Shown piece after piece: positions 10,044 through 18,171 of a DNA stretch of 62,543 nt (positions are counted from its first letter, which is position 1; every line of letters starts with the position of its first letter). This stretch comes from an uncultured Roseovarius sp. (GTDB lineage Bacteria; Pseudomonadota; Alphaproteobacteria; Rhodobacterales; Rhodobacteraceae): the NCBI RefSeq assembly GCF_913057115.1, contig NZ_CAJXNN010000021.1, forward strand, positions 1 through 62,543, read 5' to 3'. Position numbers and translations under genes: made by a program. The notes below the pieces were generated by a model, which worked only from the letters and a program-made list of their open reading frames with translations, made no database searches and had not been told where the DNA came from.

Positions 10044-10141
10044 GCGTTTCCAGATTACCTTGACTCAAAGTGCGTCGCCAATGTCCCGAGAAGGCCGTAG
10101 GCCTGACAGGGTATTGGTGATGCAACAATGACTGGAAACGC
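10044..10141. repeat. Dispersed inverted-repeat element after coaD
   Basis: The arms GCGTTTCCAG (10044-10053) and CTGGAAACGC (10132-10141) are perfect 10-bp inverted repeats 78 nt apart, just after the coaD stop. The right end reads AACGCATTGAGTG, close to the end of another element in this window at 38422-38474 (AACGCATTAGGTG). This suggests a dispersed non-coding repeat family. No open frame of note lies inside. Confidence 0.55.
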
Positions 10142-10268
10142 ATTGAGTGGGGCGCTCATCGCTTGCGCTCCTCGCGAGGAAGGCTGGAAGGCCTGACCGA
10201 GCGTGGGGCGGCGGCAGGCCATCTTTGAGTATTTGAGCCAAGAAGAAACAGGCCTGCGCGTTTGGGAA

Positions 10269-10293
10269 GGGCCGCGCGTGGCGGCCCGTTTCC
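10269..10293. terminator. GC hairpin between coaD and gap (candidate terminator)
   Basis: Arms GGGCCGC and GCGGCCC flank a 5-nt loop and are followed on the plus strand by GTTTCCTTTT. It could end transcription from coaD and, read on the other strand, from the GAPDH gene whose stop lies just to the right. The T-tract is imperfect. Confidence 0.45.
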
Positions 10294-10295
10294 TT

Positions 10296-11357
10296 TTAGG
10301 CGTATTCCGGCGCGCGGGTGGGCTTGGTGGCCGAGTTGCCGGTCGTGGTGGGGCGCAGGAGTTTGCCCATCTCCGCCGCAGTGTCAGCCATGCGGTTCGA
10401 AAAGCCCCATTCGTTGTCATACCAGCTCAGGATGCGGCACATGGTGCCATCGTCCATGACGCGGGTTTGATCGGTGGCAAAGACCGAACTGGCCGGGTTG
10501 TGGTTGAAATCGGAGGAGACAAGCTCGCGGCCGGTAAGGTCGAGAACCCCGGCAAGGGGGCCTTGGGTGGCCTTGGCGATGATGTCGTTTATTTCCTCGG
10601 CCGTGGTTTCGCGACCAGCCTCGAAAGTCAGGTCGACAGCACTGACGTTCGGGGTCGGAACGCGGATGGCCGTGCCATCCAGTTTGCCCGCCAGTTCCGG
10701 CAGGACGAGGCCCACGGCGCGGGCGGCCCCGGTGGTCGTCGGGATCATGTTGAGCGAGGCCGCGCGGGCGCGATAGAGATCCTTGTGCGCGGTATCCAGT
10801 GTCGGCTGATCGCCGGTAAAGCTGTGCACGGTGGTCATGAAGCCGCGCTTGATGCCGATGGCGTCGTTCAGGGCCTTGGCGACAGGCGCGAGGCAGTTGG
10901 TGGTGCAGGAGGCGTTTGAAACGATCAGGTCATCGGCGGTCAGCGTGTCATGGTTGACGCCGTAAACGACGGTGCGGTCGGCACCCTTCGAGGGGGCAGA
11001 GACCAAAACCCGTTTGGCGCCGTTTTGCAGGTGGATGGCGGCCTTGTCCCGGTCGGTGAAAATGCCGGTGCATTCCATCACGATATCAATGTCTTGCCAC
11101 GGAAGCTCGGCCGGGTCGCGCAAAGCGGTGACGCGAATGGGACCAAGGCCCACGTCGATGCTATGGTCGGTGGTTGTGACCGGGGCGGGGAAGCGGCCAT
11201 GCACGCTGTCGAATTCCAGAAGGTGGGCATTTGTCTCGACCGGGGCGAGATCGTTGATGGCCACAACCTGCAAGTCGGTGCGACCTGACTCAACAATCGC
11301 GCGCAATACGTTGCGCCCGATGCGTCCAAAGCCGTTAATGGCGATCTTGACAGTCAT
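10296..11357 (-). CDS. gap: Type I glyceraldehyde-3-phosphate dehydrogenase, copy 1
   Basis: Interconverts glyceraldehyde-3-phosphate and 1,3-bisphosphoglycerate. The 353-residue protein has the Rossmann motif NGFGRIGR (8-15), an acidic residue at the adenine-ribose position (AIND, Asp36), as in NAD-preferring enzymes, and catalytic Cys151 in SCTTNC. It carries a C-terminal extension of about 20 polar residues relative to the paralogue at 13261-14262. The start ATG has AAAGGA upstream; an in-frame ATG 27 nt earlier is less likely. A GTTAGCGCTAAC palindrome lies 47-58 nt upstream. Confidence 0.93.
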   Translation of the reverse strand: MTVKIAINGFGRIGRNVLRAIVESGRTDLQVVAINDLAPVETNAHLLEFDSVHGRFPAPVTTTDHSIDVGLGPIRVTALRDPAELPWQDIDIVMECTGIFTDRDKAAIHLQNGAKRVLVSAPSKGADRTVVYGVNHDTLTADDLIVSNASCTTNCLAPVAKALNDAIGIKRGFMTTVHSFTGDQPTLDTAHKDLYRARAASLNMIPTTTGAARAVGLVLPELAGKLDGTAIRVPTPNVSAVDLTFEAGRETTAEEINDIIAKATQGPLAGVLDLTGRELVSSDFNHNPASSVFATDQTRVMDDGTMCRILSWYDNEWGFSNRMADTAAEMGKLLRPTTTGNSATKPTRAPEYA

Positions 11358-11403
11358 TTGCGATGTCCTTTCGGCGGTCTGCATTCTGCTGTTTTCGCGC
11401 TAC

Positions 11404-11415
11404 GTTAGCGCTAAC
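11404..11415. promoter_or_regulatory. Perfect palindrome GTTAGCGCTAAC upstream of gap copy 1 (candidate LacI-family operator)
   Basis: A 12-bp perfect palindrome with a central CG, as LacI-family operators often have, 47 nt before the gap start. Closely related sequences precede the second gap gene at 14360-14384. Inference: both GAPDH genes answer to one central-carbon regulator, for example a CceR-type LacI protein. Confidence 0.5.
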
Positions 11416-11481
11416 ATCAGGCGCATGATTACGCGAATCGAGTAGCCTCTGTCAAGGATTGCGAGGCTGGCGGCTAAACCA

Positions 11482-11625
11482 TCAGCGCCAAAAGGCCATC
11501 CATTCGATGAGGTCGGTGAGTTTTCGCGCCAAAAACATGCTGTTGAGCCAGTCAAAGACCAAGGCGTCGATCCCAATAGCGGCCAGAATGAAAAGGCCCA
11601 GAGCAATGGCAACCGAATTCGTCAT
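11482..11625 (-). CDS. Small single-pass membrane protein (47 aa), unknown function
   Basis: A 47-residue product: a hydrophobic helix (SVAIALGLFILAAIGIDAL, about 3-21) followed by an amphipathic tail ending in LTDLIEWMAFWR. The ATG has AGGA about 8 nt upstream, a good ribosome-binding site; a longer in-frame start overlaps the LuxR-type gene and was rejected. It lies between that regulator and gap copy 1 on the same strand. I do not recognise a family with a known function. Confidence 0.65.
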   Translation of the reverse strand: MTNSVAIALGLFILAAIGIDALVFDWLNSMFLARKLTDLIEWMAFWR

Positions 11626-11680
11626 AGAGATGTCCTGCGATGGCGTGATATTGACTTGATGCCAGAGGCGCAGGCCGGTG

Positions 11681-12214
11681 TCACGATGCTTCTTTTTGAA
11701 GAGGTTTTTCCGATGTGAGTGGCGCATTCATCAAATCGTCCACGAGCAGGCCCAGAAGGGCGCCGCGCCCCGGAACGCCAGCCTTGCGGTAGATGGCGTT
11801 CAGTTGTGATTTGACTGTCCCTTCCGCCGAGCCGCGCAAATCTGCGATTTCGGCGATGGAGAGGCCTTTGATCGTGAAACCTGCAACATCCTGTTCCGCG
11901 GCGGTCAGGCCCCAGTTCTGGAAGTGGTCCAGCATGATATCGTGAAACGCTCCGGCGGCGATGGAAACCTGATTTTCCAAGTGCGCTTTGCGGCGGAGCA
12001 AGGCCATGAGGGCTCGGGTTTCATAGACGATGGCCGAGACGAGCGCGAGCGCGGCGAGTGCCTCAATCGCGATATGCAGATTGGCCAGCGCCCGCAGACC
12101 GTTTGGCCCCAGATCGTTCACGACATCCCATAGGAAGAACGCGGCGCAAAGGCTTTGCACCGCGATCAGCGCGATCAGCGCCTGTGGTTTGTCCGTTTTG
12201 AATGCTACGGTCAT
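11681..12214 (-). CDS. Membrane-anchored LuxR-type (FixJ-like HTH) transcriptional regulator
   Basis: A 177-residue protein with two predicted transmembrane helices (about 10-30 and 42-65) separated by a short loop, then a basic segment and a C-terminal LuxR-type helix-turn-helix (about 102-160; core LTAAEQDVAGFTIKGLSIAEIA, then GTVKSQLNAIYRKAGV). It has no receiver or autoinducer domain. The start overlaps the stop of the cytochrome b561 gene by 4 nt, so the two are translationally coupled. Inference: the regulator senses a membrane or redox cue, perhaps from the b561 protein. Target genes are unknown. Confidence 0.8.
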   Translation of the reverse strand: MTVAFKTDKPQALIALIAVQSLCAAFFLWDVVNDLGPNGLRALANLHIAIEALAALALVSAIVYETRALMALLRRKAHLENQVSIAAGAFHDIMLDHFQNWGLTAAEQDVAGFTIKGLSIAEIADLRGSAEGTVKSQLNAIYRKAGVPGRGALLGLLVDDLMNAPLTSEKPLQKEAS

Positions 12215-12750
12215 GGAACGAGTTTTACGTCGTCTGGCACGCGTTTGGTACCCGTGATCATGGCCTGTGGAAGGTTGACGCCTGTGCGCCAGCTTTCCCA
12301 GATCACGGCGGCGACGTGGAGCACGACCGAGATTTCTGCCCAGGTCACGAGCGCCTCATGCGCCTCTTCCACCCATTCCACGCCCCAGAAGGTATTTGTG
12401 GTCATCATCCAGCCGGTCAGGCCAATGGCCAGAAGCGACAAGAACAGGTTGAGGATCATCAATGCGCCAAGCGGCGTATGTCCAAGGTGGGCCTTGCGGC
12501 GGCGTGTGGCGAGGTCCGAGAGTTGTTCGGTCACGCCGGTCCTGGTGGGCCAAAAGCTGGAAAAACGTGCACTTTTCGGGCCAATGAAGCCCCAAAGAAT
12601 GCGCAACCCCAGTAGAGTGAGGATGGCATAACCGACCCATTCGTGCAGCTTGCTGTCGTCCTCGATGAGTAGGGCATTCGCGAGGAAGCCAGCAGCGACG
12701 CTCCAATGAAATGCGCGCACGAAGGGGTCCCAAATCCTGTGGTCTGTCAT
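12211..12750 (-). CDS. Cytochrome b561-like (Ni/Fe-hydrogenase b-type) membrane protein
   Basis: A 179-residue integral membrane protein with four predicted helices. Histidines are placed for b-heme ligation (AFHWSV in helix 1, LHEWVGY in helix 2, AHEALVTW and VLHVAAV near helices 3-4). The family passes electrons between quinol or soluble carriers and partners in the membrane. The ATG has AAAGGAAT upstream. Upstream (minus strand) is a secreted PepSY protein and downstream, overlapping, is the membrane LuxR regulator. The electron donor and acceptor are not evident. Confidence 0.85.
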   Translation of the reverse strand: MTDHRIWDPFVRAFHWSVAAGFLANALLIEDDSKLHEWVGYAILTLLGLRILWGFIGPKSARFSSFWPTRTGVTEQLSDLATRRRKAHLGHTPLGALMILNLFLSLLAIGLTGWMMTTNTFWGVEWVEEAHEALVTWAEISVVLHVAAVIWESWRTGVNLPQAMITGTKRVPDDVKLVP

Positions 12751-12802
12751 GGTGAATTCCTTTGGGAAAGGCGGACCCCGTCAAAGGGTCCGCCGGGCGC
12801 GA

Positions 12803-13054
12803 TCAGTCATCCATTTCGGTTTTCACGACGTTGAGGTCCTTATCGAGGTATATCTCGTAGCGGGCACCGTCCTTGAGGGCATAGGCCTCGTACATGCCGT
12901 CCTCGGTTTCGATCTTGCGCACGTCGTAGCCTTGTTCGGTCAGTTGCGCTTTGATCTGCTGGGCTTTGGCTGTGTCCATCTTGAGGTAATCGTCCGAGGC
13001 TTGCGCGACTGTGCCTGCGGTGATGGCAAGGGCGAGAGCGATAATGCGTGTCAT
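12803..13054 (-). CDS. PepSY-domain periplasmic protein
   Basis: An 83-residue protein with a signal peptide (about 1-19, ending VAQAS) and one PepSY fold (about 20-83; pattern DYLKMD ... YDVRKIETEDGMYEAYALKDG). The chosen ATG has AAAGGACA upstream; a longer in-frame extension has no ribosome-binding site. PepSY proteins of this size are often encoded beside b561-type cytochromes and two-component genes, where they are thought to modulate partners in the periplasm. First gene of the PepSY-b561-LuxR set. Confidence 0.82.
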   Translation of the reverse strand: MTRIIALALAITAGTVAQASDDYLKMDTAKAQQIKAQLTEQGYDVRKIETEDGMYEAYALKDGARYEIYLDKDLNVVKTEMDD

Positions 13055-13208
13055 GGGATATGTCCTTTGCGTTGTGTTGCGTGAACGCCGGCAGCGCGGC
13101 CTGCGTTGGCCAAGGACATGATGGACAATGCTGTGGCGGGCTATTGGCCAAAGGTTCATTACGGTGCTTTATAACCGGGGTTTATGGCGCGCGGCGGGCA
13201 AAATGAAA

Positions 13209-13236
13209 CCCCCGGGCGCCGCTGGCTCCCGGGGGC
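13209..13236 (-). terminator. Rho-independent terminator after gap copy 2
   Basis: On the minus strand, arms CCCCCGGGAGC and GCGCCCGGGGG form a strong hairpin followed by TTTCATTTT, 25 nt downstream of the second GAPDH gene. It separates that gene from the PepSY-b561-LuxR set. Confidence 0.75.
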
Positions 13237-13260
13237 AATCCATTGAAATGAATACTTTTC

Positions 13261-14262
13261 TTAGGCGAGGCGGCCCATGGCAACGGCCACGTCGGCCATG
13301 CGGCAGGAAAAGCCCCATTCGTTGTCGTACCACGCCAGAACGCGCACGAGGCGGCCACCGGTGACACGGGTCTGGTCCGGTGCAAAGATCGAGCTTTCCT
13401 CGGTGTGGTTGAAATCGACGCTGACCTTGGGCTCGGGGTCATAGCCCAGAACGCCTTTCATCGGGCCCGCGGCGGCTTCGGCAACGACTTCGTTTACATC
13501 GGCGGCGGTGACGTCTTTCTTTGCCACGAAAGTCAGGTCTACGGCTGAAACATTCGGGGTCGGCACGCGCATGGCCGAACCGTCCAGCTTGCCCTTGAGG
13601 CTGGGGAGCACCTCGCCCAGTGCCTTGGCCGCTCCGGTCGAGGTGGGGATCATCGACATGGCTGCGGCACGGGCGCGGTACAGGTCGGAATGGCGGCGGT
13701 CCAGCGTGGGCTGATCGCCGGTATAGGCGTGGATTGTCGTCATGATCCCGGACTCGATCCCGATTCCCGCGTCCAGAACCTTGGCCACAGGCGCAAGGCA
13801 GTTTGTGGTGCAGGAGCCGTTCGAGATCATTTTCTCGCCGGCTTGCAGGTCGGCATCGTTCACGCCGTAGACCACGGTGCGGTCGACGTTCTTGCCGGGG
13901 GCCGACAACAGCACCTTGCCGGCGCCGCGTTCGAGGTGCGCCTTCGCCTTTTCACCGTCGTTGAACTTGCCGGTGCATTCCATGACCACATCGACGCCCG
14001 ACCAATCCAGTTCGTCCATGTCATAGGTTGAGAACATCTCCATCGGGCCGCGGCCCAGATCCATGGTGCCATCGCCGAGAACGATTTCGTTCGGAAAGCG
14101 CCCATGCACGCTGTCGTATTTCATCAGATGCGCCGAAGTTTCCAGTGGGCCAGTGGCATTGACCTTAACGACCTTGATGTCGTTGCGGGTGCTGGTGGCG
14201 ATATGGGCGAGCGTACAACGGCCGATACGGCCAAATCCGTTGATCCCGACGGTGATCGTCAT
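13261..14262 (-). CDS. gap: Type I glyceraldehyde-3-phosphate dehydrogenase, copy 2
   Basis: A 333-residue GAPDH with NGFGRIGR (8-15) and catalytic Cys151 in SCTTNC. At the cofactor-selecting position after the second beta strand it reads VKVNATG, so the aspartate found in copy 1 (AIND) is replaced by alanine (residue 36). That change is known in the family to relax preference for NAD over NADP, which suggests a gluconeogenic or NADP-tolerant role, though not proven here. It is followed by a strong terminator and preceded by two adjacent GTTANCGN-type half-palindromes. Confidence 0.93.
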   Translation of the reverse strand: MTITVGINGFGRIGRCTLAHIATSTRNDIKVVKVNATGPLETSAHLMKYDSVHGRFPNEIVLGDGTMDLGRGPMEMFSTYDMDELDWSGVDVVMECTGKFNDGEKAKAHLERGAGKVLLSAPGKNVDRTVVYGVNDADLQAGEKMISNGSCTTNCLAPVAKVLDAGIGIESGIMTTIHAYTGDQPTLDRRHSDLYRARAAAMSMIPTSTGAAKALGEVLPSLKGKLDGSAMRVPTPNVSAVDLTFVAKKDVTAADVNEVVAEAAAGPMKGVLGYDPEPKVSVDFNHTEESSIFAPDQTRVTGGRLVRVLAWYDNEWGFSCRMADVAVAMGRLA

Positions 14263-14359
14263 GGGGCGTCTCCTGCATGTATGAAGTTGCCCGGGGTATA
14301 GACGCAGGGACGGCCTGCGGGAAGGTGCAAAAGCGCGGTTTCCGCTAGAAATTCAAGGT

Positions 14360-14384
14360 GTTAGCGATAACTGTTATCGCAAAC
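14360..14384. promoter_or_regulatory. Tandem GTTANCG-type operators upstream of gap copy 2
   Basis: GTTAGCGATAAC (14360-14371) and GTTATCGCAAAC (14373-14384) lie 13 bp apart, about 100-120 nt before the gap copy 2 start; a weaker match, GGTTGCGCTAAC, is at 14402-14413. The first differs by one base from the perfect palindrome before gap copy 1. Candidate LacI-family operators. Confidence 0.5.
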
Positions 14385-14444
14385 CCAAGGGCGGCGGTCA
14401 CGGTTGCGCTAACGTGGCTGGGGCTTTGCGACTCAGTCAGCGGC

Positions 14445-14465
14445 GGGGGCCGGGTGACGGCCCCC
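14445..14465 (-). terminator. GC hairpin after the malate-CoA ligase alpha gene
   Basis: Arms GGGGGCCG and CGGCCCCC with a 5-nt loop lie 9 nt beyond the stop of the minus-strand gene. There is no T-tract, so it may stabilise the 3' end rather than act as an intrinsic terminator. Confidence 0.4.
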
Positions 14466-14473
14466 GCGGGGTT

Positions 14474-15355
14474 TCAGGCTACCATCTTCGCCACGGTCTC
14501 GCCAAAGGCCGAGGGGGTCGGTACGATGGACACGCCCGCGTCTTTCAGGATTTCGACCTTTTCCTGCGCCGATTCCCCGAAGGCCGACACGATGGCACCG
14601 GCATGGCCCATGCGCCGCCCCTTGGGAGCCGACAGGCCGGCCACATAGGCGGCCACAGGCTTTGTCATGTGGTCGCGGATGTATTCGGCGGCCTCGGCCT
14701 CCTGCGGGCCGCCGATTTCGCCGACCATGACCACGGCGTCGGTCTCGGGGTCGTTCTCGAACAGCTCAAGGATATCGCGGAAACTGGAGCCGTTGACCGG
14801 GTCACCGCCGATACCGATGGAAGACGATACGCCGATGCCTTTGGCTTTCATCTGGCTGGCGGCTTCGTAGCCCAGGGTGCCCGAGCGGCCCACGATACCC
14901 ACACGGCCGGGCATGTAGATATGCGGCGGCATGAGCCCGGCAAAGGCCTGTCCGGGCGTGATGATGCCCGCGCAATTGGGGCCAATGAGGCGCATGCGTT
15001 TTTCGGCTTTGTAGCGCCGCATGTAGCGCTTGACGTGGATCATGTCCTGCGCCGGGATGCCATCGGCGATGCAAACGCAGGTCTTGATGCCCGCATCCGC
15101 GGCTTCCATGATCGAGTCGGCGGCGAAGGGGGGCGGTACGAAACTGATCACCATTTCGGCCCCGGTTTCGGCCACCGCCCCTTTGACGGTGTTGAAGACC
15201 GGCAGGTCGAGGTGCGTGCTGCCGCCTTTGCCCGGGGTCACGCCGCCCACGACGTTGGTGCCGTGCTTGATCATGTCTTGGGTGTGGAAGCTCCCGATGC
15301 GGCCGGTGAAGCCGGTTACCAGGACCTTGGTGTCACTGTTGATGAGAATTGCCAT
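14474..15355 (-). CDS. mtkB: Malate--CoA ligase (malate thiokinase) alpha subunit
   Basis: With MtkA, makes L-malyl-CoA from malate, CoA and ATP, the step that feeds malyl-CoA lyase. The 293-residue protein is in the SucD superfamily: CoA-binding Rossmann fold (TGFTGRIGSFHTQDM near residue 14), the VGGVTPGKGG motif and the phosphohistidine loop GRRMGHAGAI (about 245-254). I call it MtkB rather than SucD because of overall resemblance to Methylobacterium MtkB and its linkage to mclA; housekeeping succinyl-CoA synthetase would be elsewhere. The start overlaps the mtkA stop by one base (TAATG). Confidence 0.82.
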   Translation of the reverse strand: MAILINSDTKVLVTGFTGRIGSFHTQDMIKHGTNVVGGVTPGKGGSTHLDLPVFNTVKGAVAETGAEMVISFVPPPFAADSIMEAADAGIKTCVCIADGIPAQDMIHVKRYMRRYKAEKRMRLIGPNCAGIITPGQAFAGLMPPHIYMPGRVGIVGRSGTLGYEAASQMKAKGIGVSSSIGIGGDPVNGSSFRDILELFENDPETDAVVMVGEIGGPQEAEAAEYIRDHMTKPVAAYVAGLSAPKGRRMGHAGAIVSAFGESAQEKVEILKDAGVSIVPTPSAFGETVAKMVA

Positions 15356-16539
15356 TACGAGGCCTCCTTGAGGGATATGTCTTTCCAAGCGTCGACGACC
15401 TTCTCGGCGGCCTCGGCGAGGGTGTCGGTGGCGATGACGTTGACGGTGCTTTCGGCCAGGATTTTCTGGCCTTCTTCGACATTGGTGCCCGACAGGCGGA
15501 CGACGACGGGGATTTTCAGGTCAAGCTCTTCCATGGCGCGGATAACGCCCTCGGCCACCCAATCGCAGCGGTTGATGCCGGCGAAGATGTTGACGAGGAT
15601 CGCCTCGACCTTTGGGTCGTTCAGCACCGCCTTGAAGGACATCAGCACGCGGTCCGGGCTGGCCCCGCCGCCCACGTCAAGGAAGTTTGCAGGCTCGCCC
15701 CCGGCCATCTTGATCATGTCGAGCGTCGCCATGGCGAGGCCGGCGCCGTTGACGATGCAGCCGATTTGCCCGTCCAGGCCGATGTAGCTCAGGCCGTTGT
15801 CGCTGGCGAAGGTTTCACGGGTATCCTCTTGGCTTTTGTCGCGCAGTTCCGAGATCTCGGGGCGGCGGAAGAGGGCGTTGTCATCAAAGCTGACCTTGGC
15901 ATCCAGCGCGACGATCTCGCCGGAATTGGTAACGACCATGGGGTTGATCTCGACCATGTTCGCATCCATTTCGCGCATCAGGCGATAGCAGCCCATGATG
16001 GTCTTGATCGCTTGCGGGATAAGGGTGGGATCAAGTCCGAGTGAAAAGGCGATTTCGCGCGCTTGGAAGGCCTGCATGCCAACTGCGGGGTCAACGACCG
16101 AGCGGATGATCGACTCGGGTTCTTGTTCCGAGATCTCCTCGATTTCCATGCCGCCTTGGGCCGAGGCCACGACGACGACGCGCTCTTCCTTACGGTCCAT
16201 GACAAAACCGAGGTAGATTTCTTGTGCGATACTGGTGGCCTCTTCGACGTAGAGCCGGCTGACCAGTTTGCCTTGCGGGCCGGTTTGATGGGTCACGAGC
16301 TTGCGGCCCAGCATCCATTGGGCGGCGTCCGAGACTTCTTGTTCGTTCGAGCAGATGCGCACGCCACCGGCCTTGCCGCGGGCGCCGGAGTGGATTTGCG
16401 CCTTGACCACCCAGCGTTCGCCGGAAAGCTCGCTGGCGCGATAGACCGCCTGTTCGGGGCTGTAGGCAATGCCGCCGCGGGGCACCTGCACGCCGAAACG
16501 CTTGAGCAGGTCCTTGGCTTGGTATTCGTGGATATCCAT
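15355..16539 (-). CDS. mtkA: Malate--CoA ligase (malate thiokinase) beta subunit
   Basis: ATP-grasp subunit of the malate-CoA ligase. The 394-residue protein has the [12 protein letters not shown] start typical of SucC/MtkA, the [14 protein letters not shown] nucleotide-binding loop (about 46-59), the EINPMVV metal-site segment and the GGGASPDRV and [10 protein letters not shown] blocks. These last match MtkA better than SucC (residue-level impression, not an alignment). It lies between mclA (14 nt upstream) and mtkB. Confidence 0.82.
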   Translation of the reverse strand: MDIHEYQAKDLLKRFGVQVPRGGIAYSPEQAVYRASELSGERWVVKAQIHSGARGKAGGVRICSNEQEVSDAAQWMLGRKLVTHQTGPQGKLVSRLYVEEATSIAQEIYLGFVMDRKEERVVVVASAQGGMEIEEISEQEPESIIRSVVDPAVGMQAFQAREIAFSLGLDPTLIPQAIKTIMGCYRLMREMDANMVEINPMVVTNSGEIVALDAKVSFDDNALFRRPEISELRDKSQEDTRETFASDNGLSYIGLDGQIGCIVNGAGLAMATLDMIKMAGGEPANFLDVGGGASPDRVLMSFKAVLNDPKVEAILVNIFAGINRCDWVAEGVIRAMEELDLKIPVVVRLSGTNVEEGQKILAESTVNVIATDTLAEAAEKVVDAWKDISLKEAS

Positions 16540-16553
16540 CTGATTTTCCTTCC

Positions 16554-17498
16554 TTATCCGTGCTGTGCCTTGATGGCGTCATCGACGGCGATCACGTTGT
16601 TGGCCATGCGTTCGGAGGCCGCGTCGATCATCTTGCCGTCAAGGCTGGCCGCACCTTTACCCTCGGCCTCGGCCTTCTTGAGTTCCTCGATGATGCGGCG
16701 GGCGCGGGTGACTTCGGCCTCGGGCGGCGAGAAGACATCGTTGGCCAAGTCGATCTGGCTGGGGTGAATGGCCCACTTGCCTTCGATGCCAAGGGCGGCG
16801 GCGCGTTTGGCGGAGGCGGTGTAGGCTTCGGGGTCGTTGAAATCGCCGAAGGGGCCGTCGATGGCGCGCAGGCCATAGGCGCGGCAGGCGACGGTCATGC
16901 GCGAGAGGGCGAAGTGCCATTGATCGCCCGGATAATCGGGATTCAACCCGCCGATCACAACGGTGCGGGCGCGGTTGGAGGCGGCGTAGTCGGCCACCCC
17001 GAAATGCAGCGCCTCAAGCCGGCCGGGGGTTGCGGCGATGGCTTCGACATTGGCCATGCCGAGGGCGGTTTCGATTAGCGCCTCAAGGCCGATTTTATGA
17101 GTGAATCCCATGGCTTCCTCGATCTGGCTGACCATGGTTTCCACGGTGTAGAGGTCTGACGGCACCCCGACCTTGGGCACCAGGATGGTATCAAGGTGCT
17201 GGCCAGCTTGCTCCAGAATCTCGACCACGTCACGGTACATGTAATGGGTGTCGAGGCCGTTGATCCGGATCGAGACCGTCTTGCCCTTGGCCTTCCAGTC
17301 GATGTCGTTGAGGGCCTGAATGATATTGGCGCGGGCGTTAACCTTATCGGGGGGCGCCACGGCGTCTTCGAGATCGAAGAAAATGTAGTCCACAGCGCTG
17401 TCGGCGGCCTTTTCGATCATTGACGGATTGGAGCCGGGCACGGCCAGCTCGGAGCGCTGAAGCCGTTGTTTTTTAAGGGGAAAGAGGGTGTAGCTCAT
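16554..17498 (-). CDS. mclA: L-malyl-CoA lyase (serine-cycle type)
   Basis: Cleaves malyl-CoA to acetyl-CoA and glyoxylate; HpcH/HpaI (CitE-like) TIM-barrel family, Mg-dependent. The 314-residue protein has [11 protein letters not shown] near residue 15, [13 protein letters not shown] (about 44-56), the [14 protein letters not shown] block and EALIETALG with the metal-site glutamate. The pattern is close to Methylobacterium MclA. The start MSYTLFPLK has AAAGGACA upstream; a longer in-frame start lacks one. First gene of mclA-mtkA-mtkB, which together convert malate to acetyl-CoA plus glyoxylate for C1 or C2 assimilation. Confidence 0.88.
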   Translation of the reverse strand: MSYTLFPLKKQRLQRSELAVPGSNPSMIEKAADSAVDYIFFDLEDAVAPPDKVNARANIIQALNDIDWKAKGKTVSIRINGLDTHYMYRDVVEILEQAGQHLDTILVPKVGVPSDLYTVETMVSQIEEAMGFTHKIGLEALIETALGMANVEAIAATPGRLEALHFGVADYAASNRARTVVIGGLNPDYPGDQWHFALSRMTVACRAYGLRAIDGPFGDFNDPEAYTASAKRAAALGIEGKWAIHPSQIDLANDVFSPPEAEVTRARRIIEELKKAEAEGKGAASLDGKMIDAASERMANNVIAVDDAIKAQHG

Positions 17499-17687
17499 GT
17501 GGGTGTCCTTTGGGTGTGCTGTTGCGACCAGATTGGACCGGATGGCCGCGCGGGGACACTTTCGCATGGGTGGCAATGCCTGCCGGGGGATGGGGGGCGG
17601 GCCTGAACGGGTAGGGGCGCACTACCCGGCAAGGCCGCGCCGGGATGCCGATGCACACCGTCGCTGCGGTGCAGAGAAGCCTAAGGA

Positions 17688-17699
17688 AAACAATTGTTT
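17688..17699. promoter_or_regulatory. Palindrome AAACAATTGTTT upstream of mclA
   Basis: A 12-bp perfect AT-rich palindrome in a GC-rich stretch about 190 nt upstream of the mclA start. It could be an operator for the mclA-mtkAB genes; the regulator is unknown and the assignment is speculative. Confidence 0.3.
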
Positions 17700-17914
17700 A
17701 TGATCGGAAACTTATGCTCCGGCAGGGCGTGGCCGAGCGTGCAAAACGGCGCGAGTTGGCTTGGGGGCCGGCGGGTGTCGTTAACCCTTGGCGCGAATCG
17801 GGGTCAAGCCCTTGGTTAACAGCCAAAACCCCTTGGCTGTATCACGTCGGCATTTGTGCGGTATCGCGTCGGTATTCTGGACCGCACTCCCGGTCGTTAA
17901 CAGGGCGCACGGTG

Positions 17915-17953
17915 AAAAACGTACGAAACGTACGCGCGTTTTGTACGTTTTTG
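17915..17953. repeat. CGTACG-rich inverted repeat
   Basis: Outer arms AAAAACGTAC and GTACGTTTTT enclose a second CGTACG hexamer. The same CGTACG-based units form the larger element at 38241-38339, which suggests a dispersed non-coding family. Confidence 0.45.
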
Positions 17954-18171
17954 GCGGTGCGCGCTCATCAGCCCTGACGGGCTTCTTCGCGAGCTATGGG
18001 TGGACGTTCCGGGTGAGTGACAAAGTGAATGGCTGGTTTGCGGGACAGAGTCGCCGTTGGACAGTAGCGAGAAGGGCCGCGACCGACCCTGGGAGGGCTT
18101 TGCTAACTCCATTCGGCGCGCAAAGTCGTCGCACTCAAAACATTGCTTCGGCGCTTAACGCCACCCATGCG

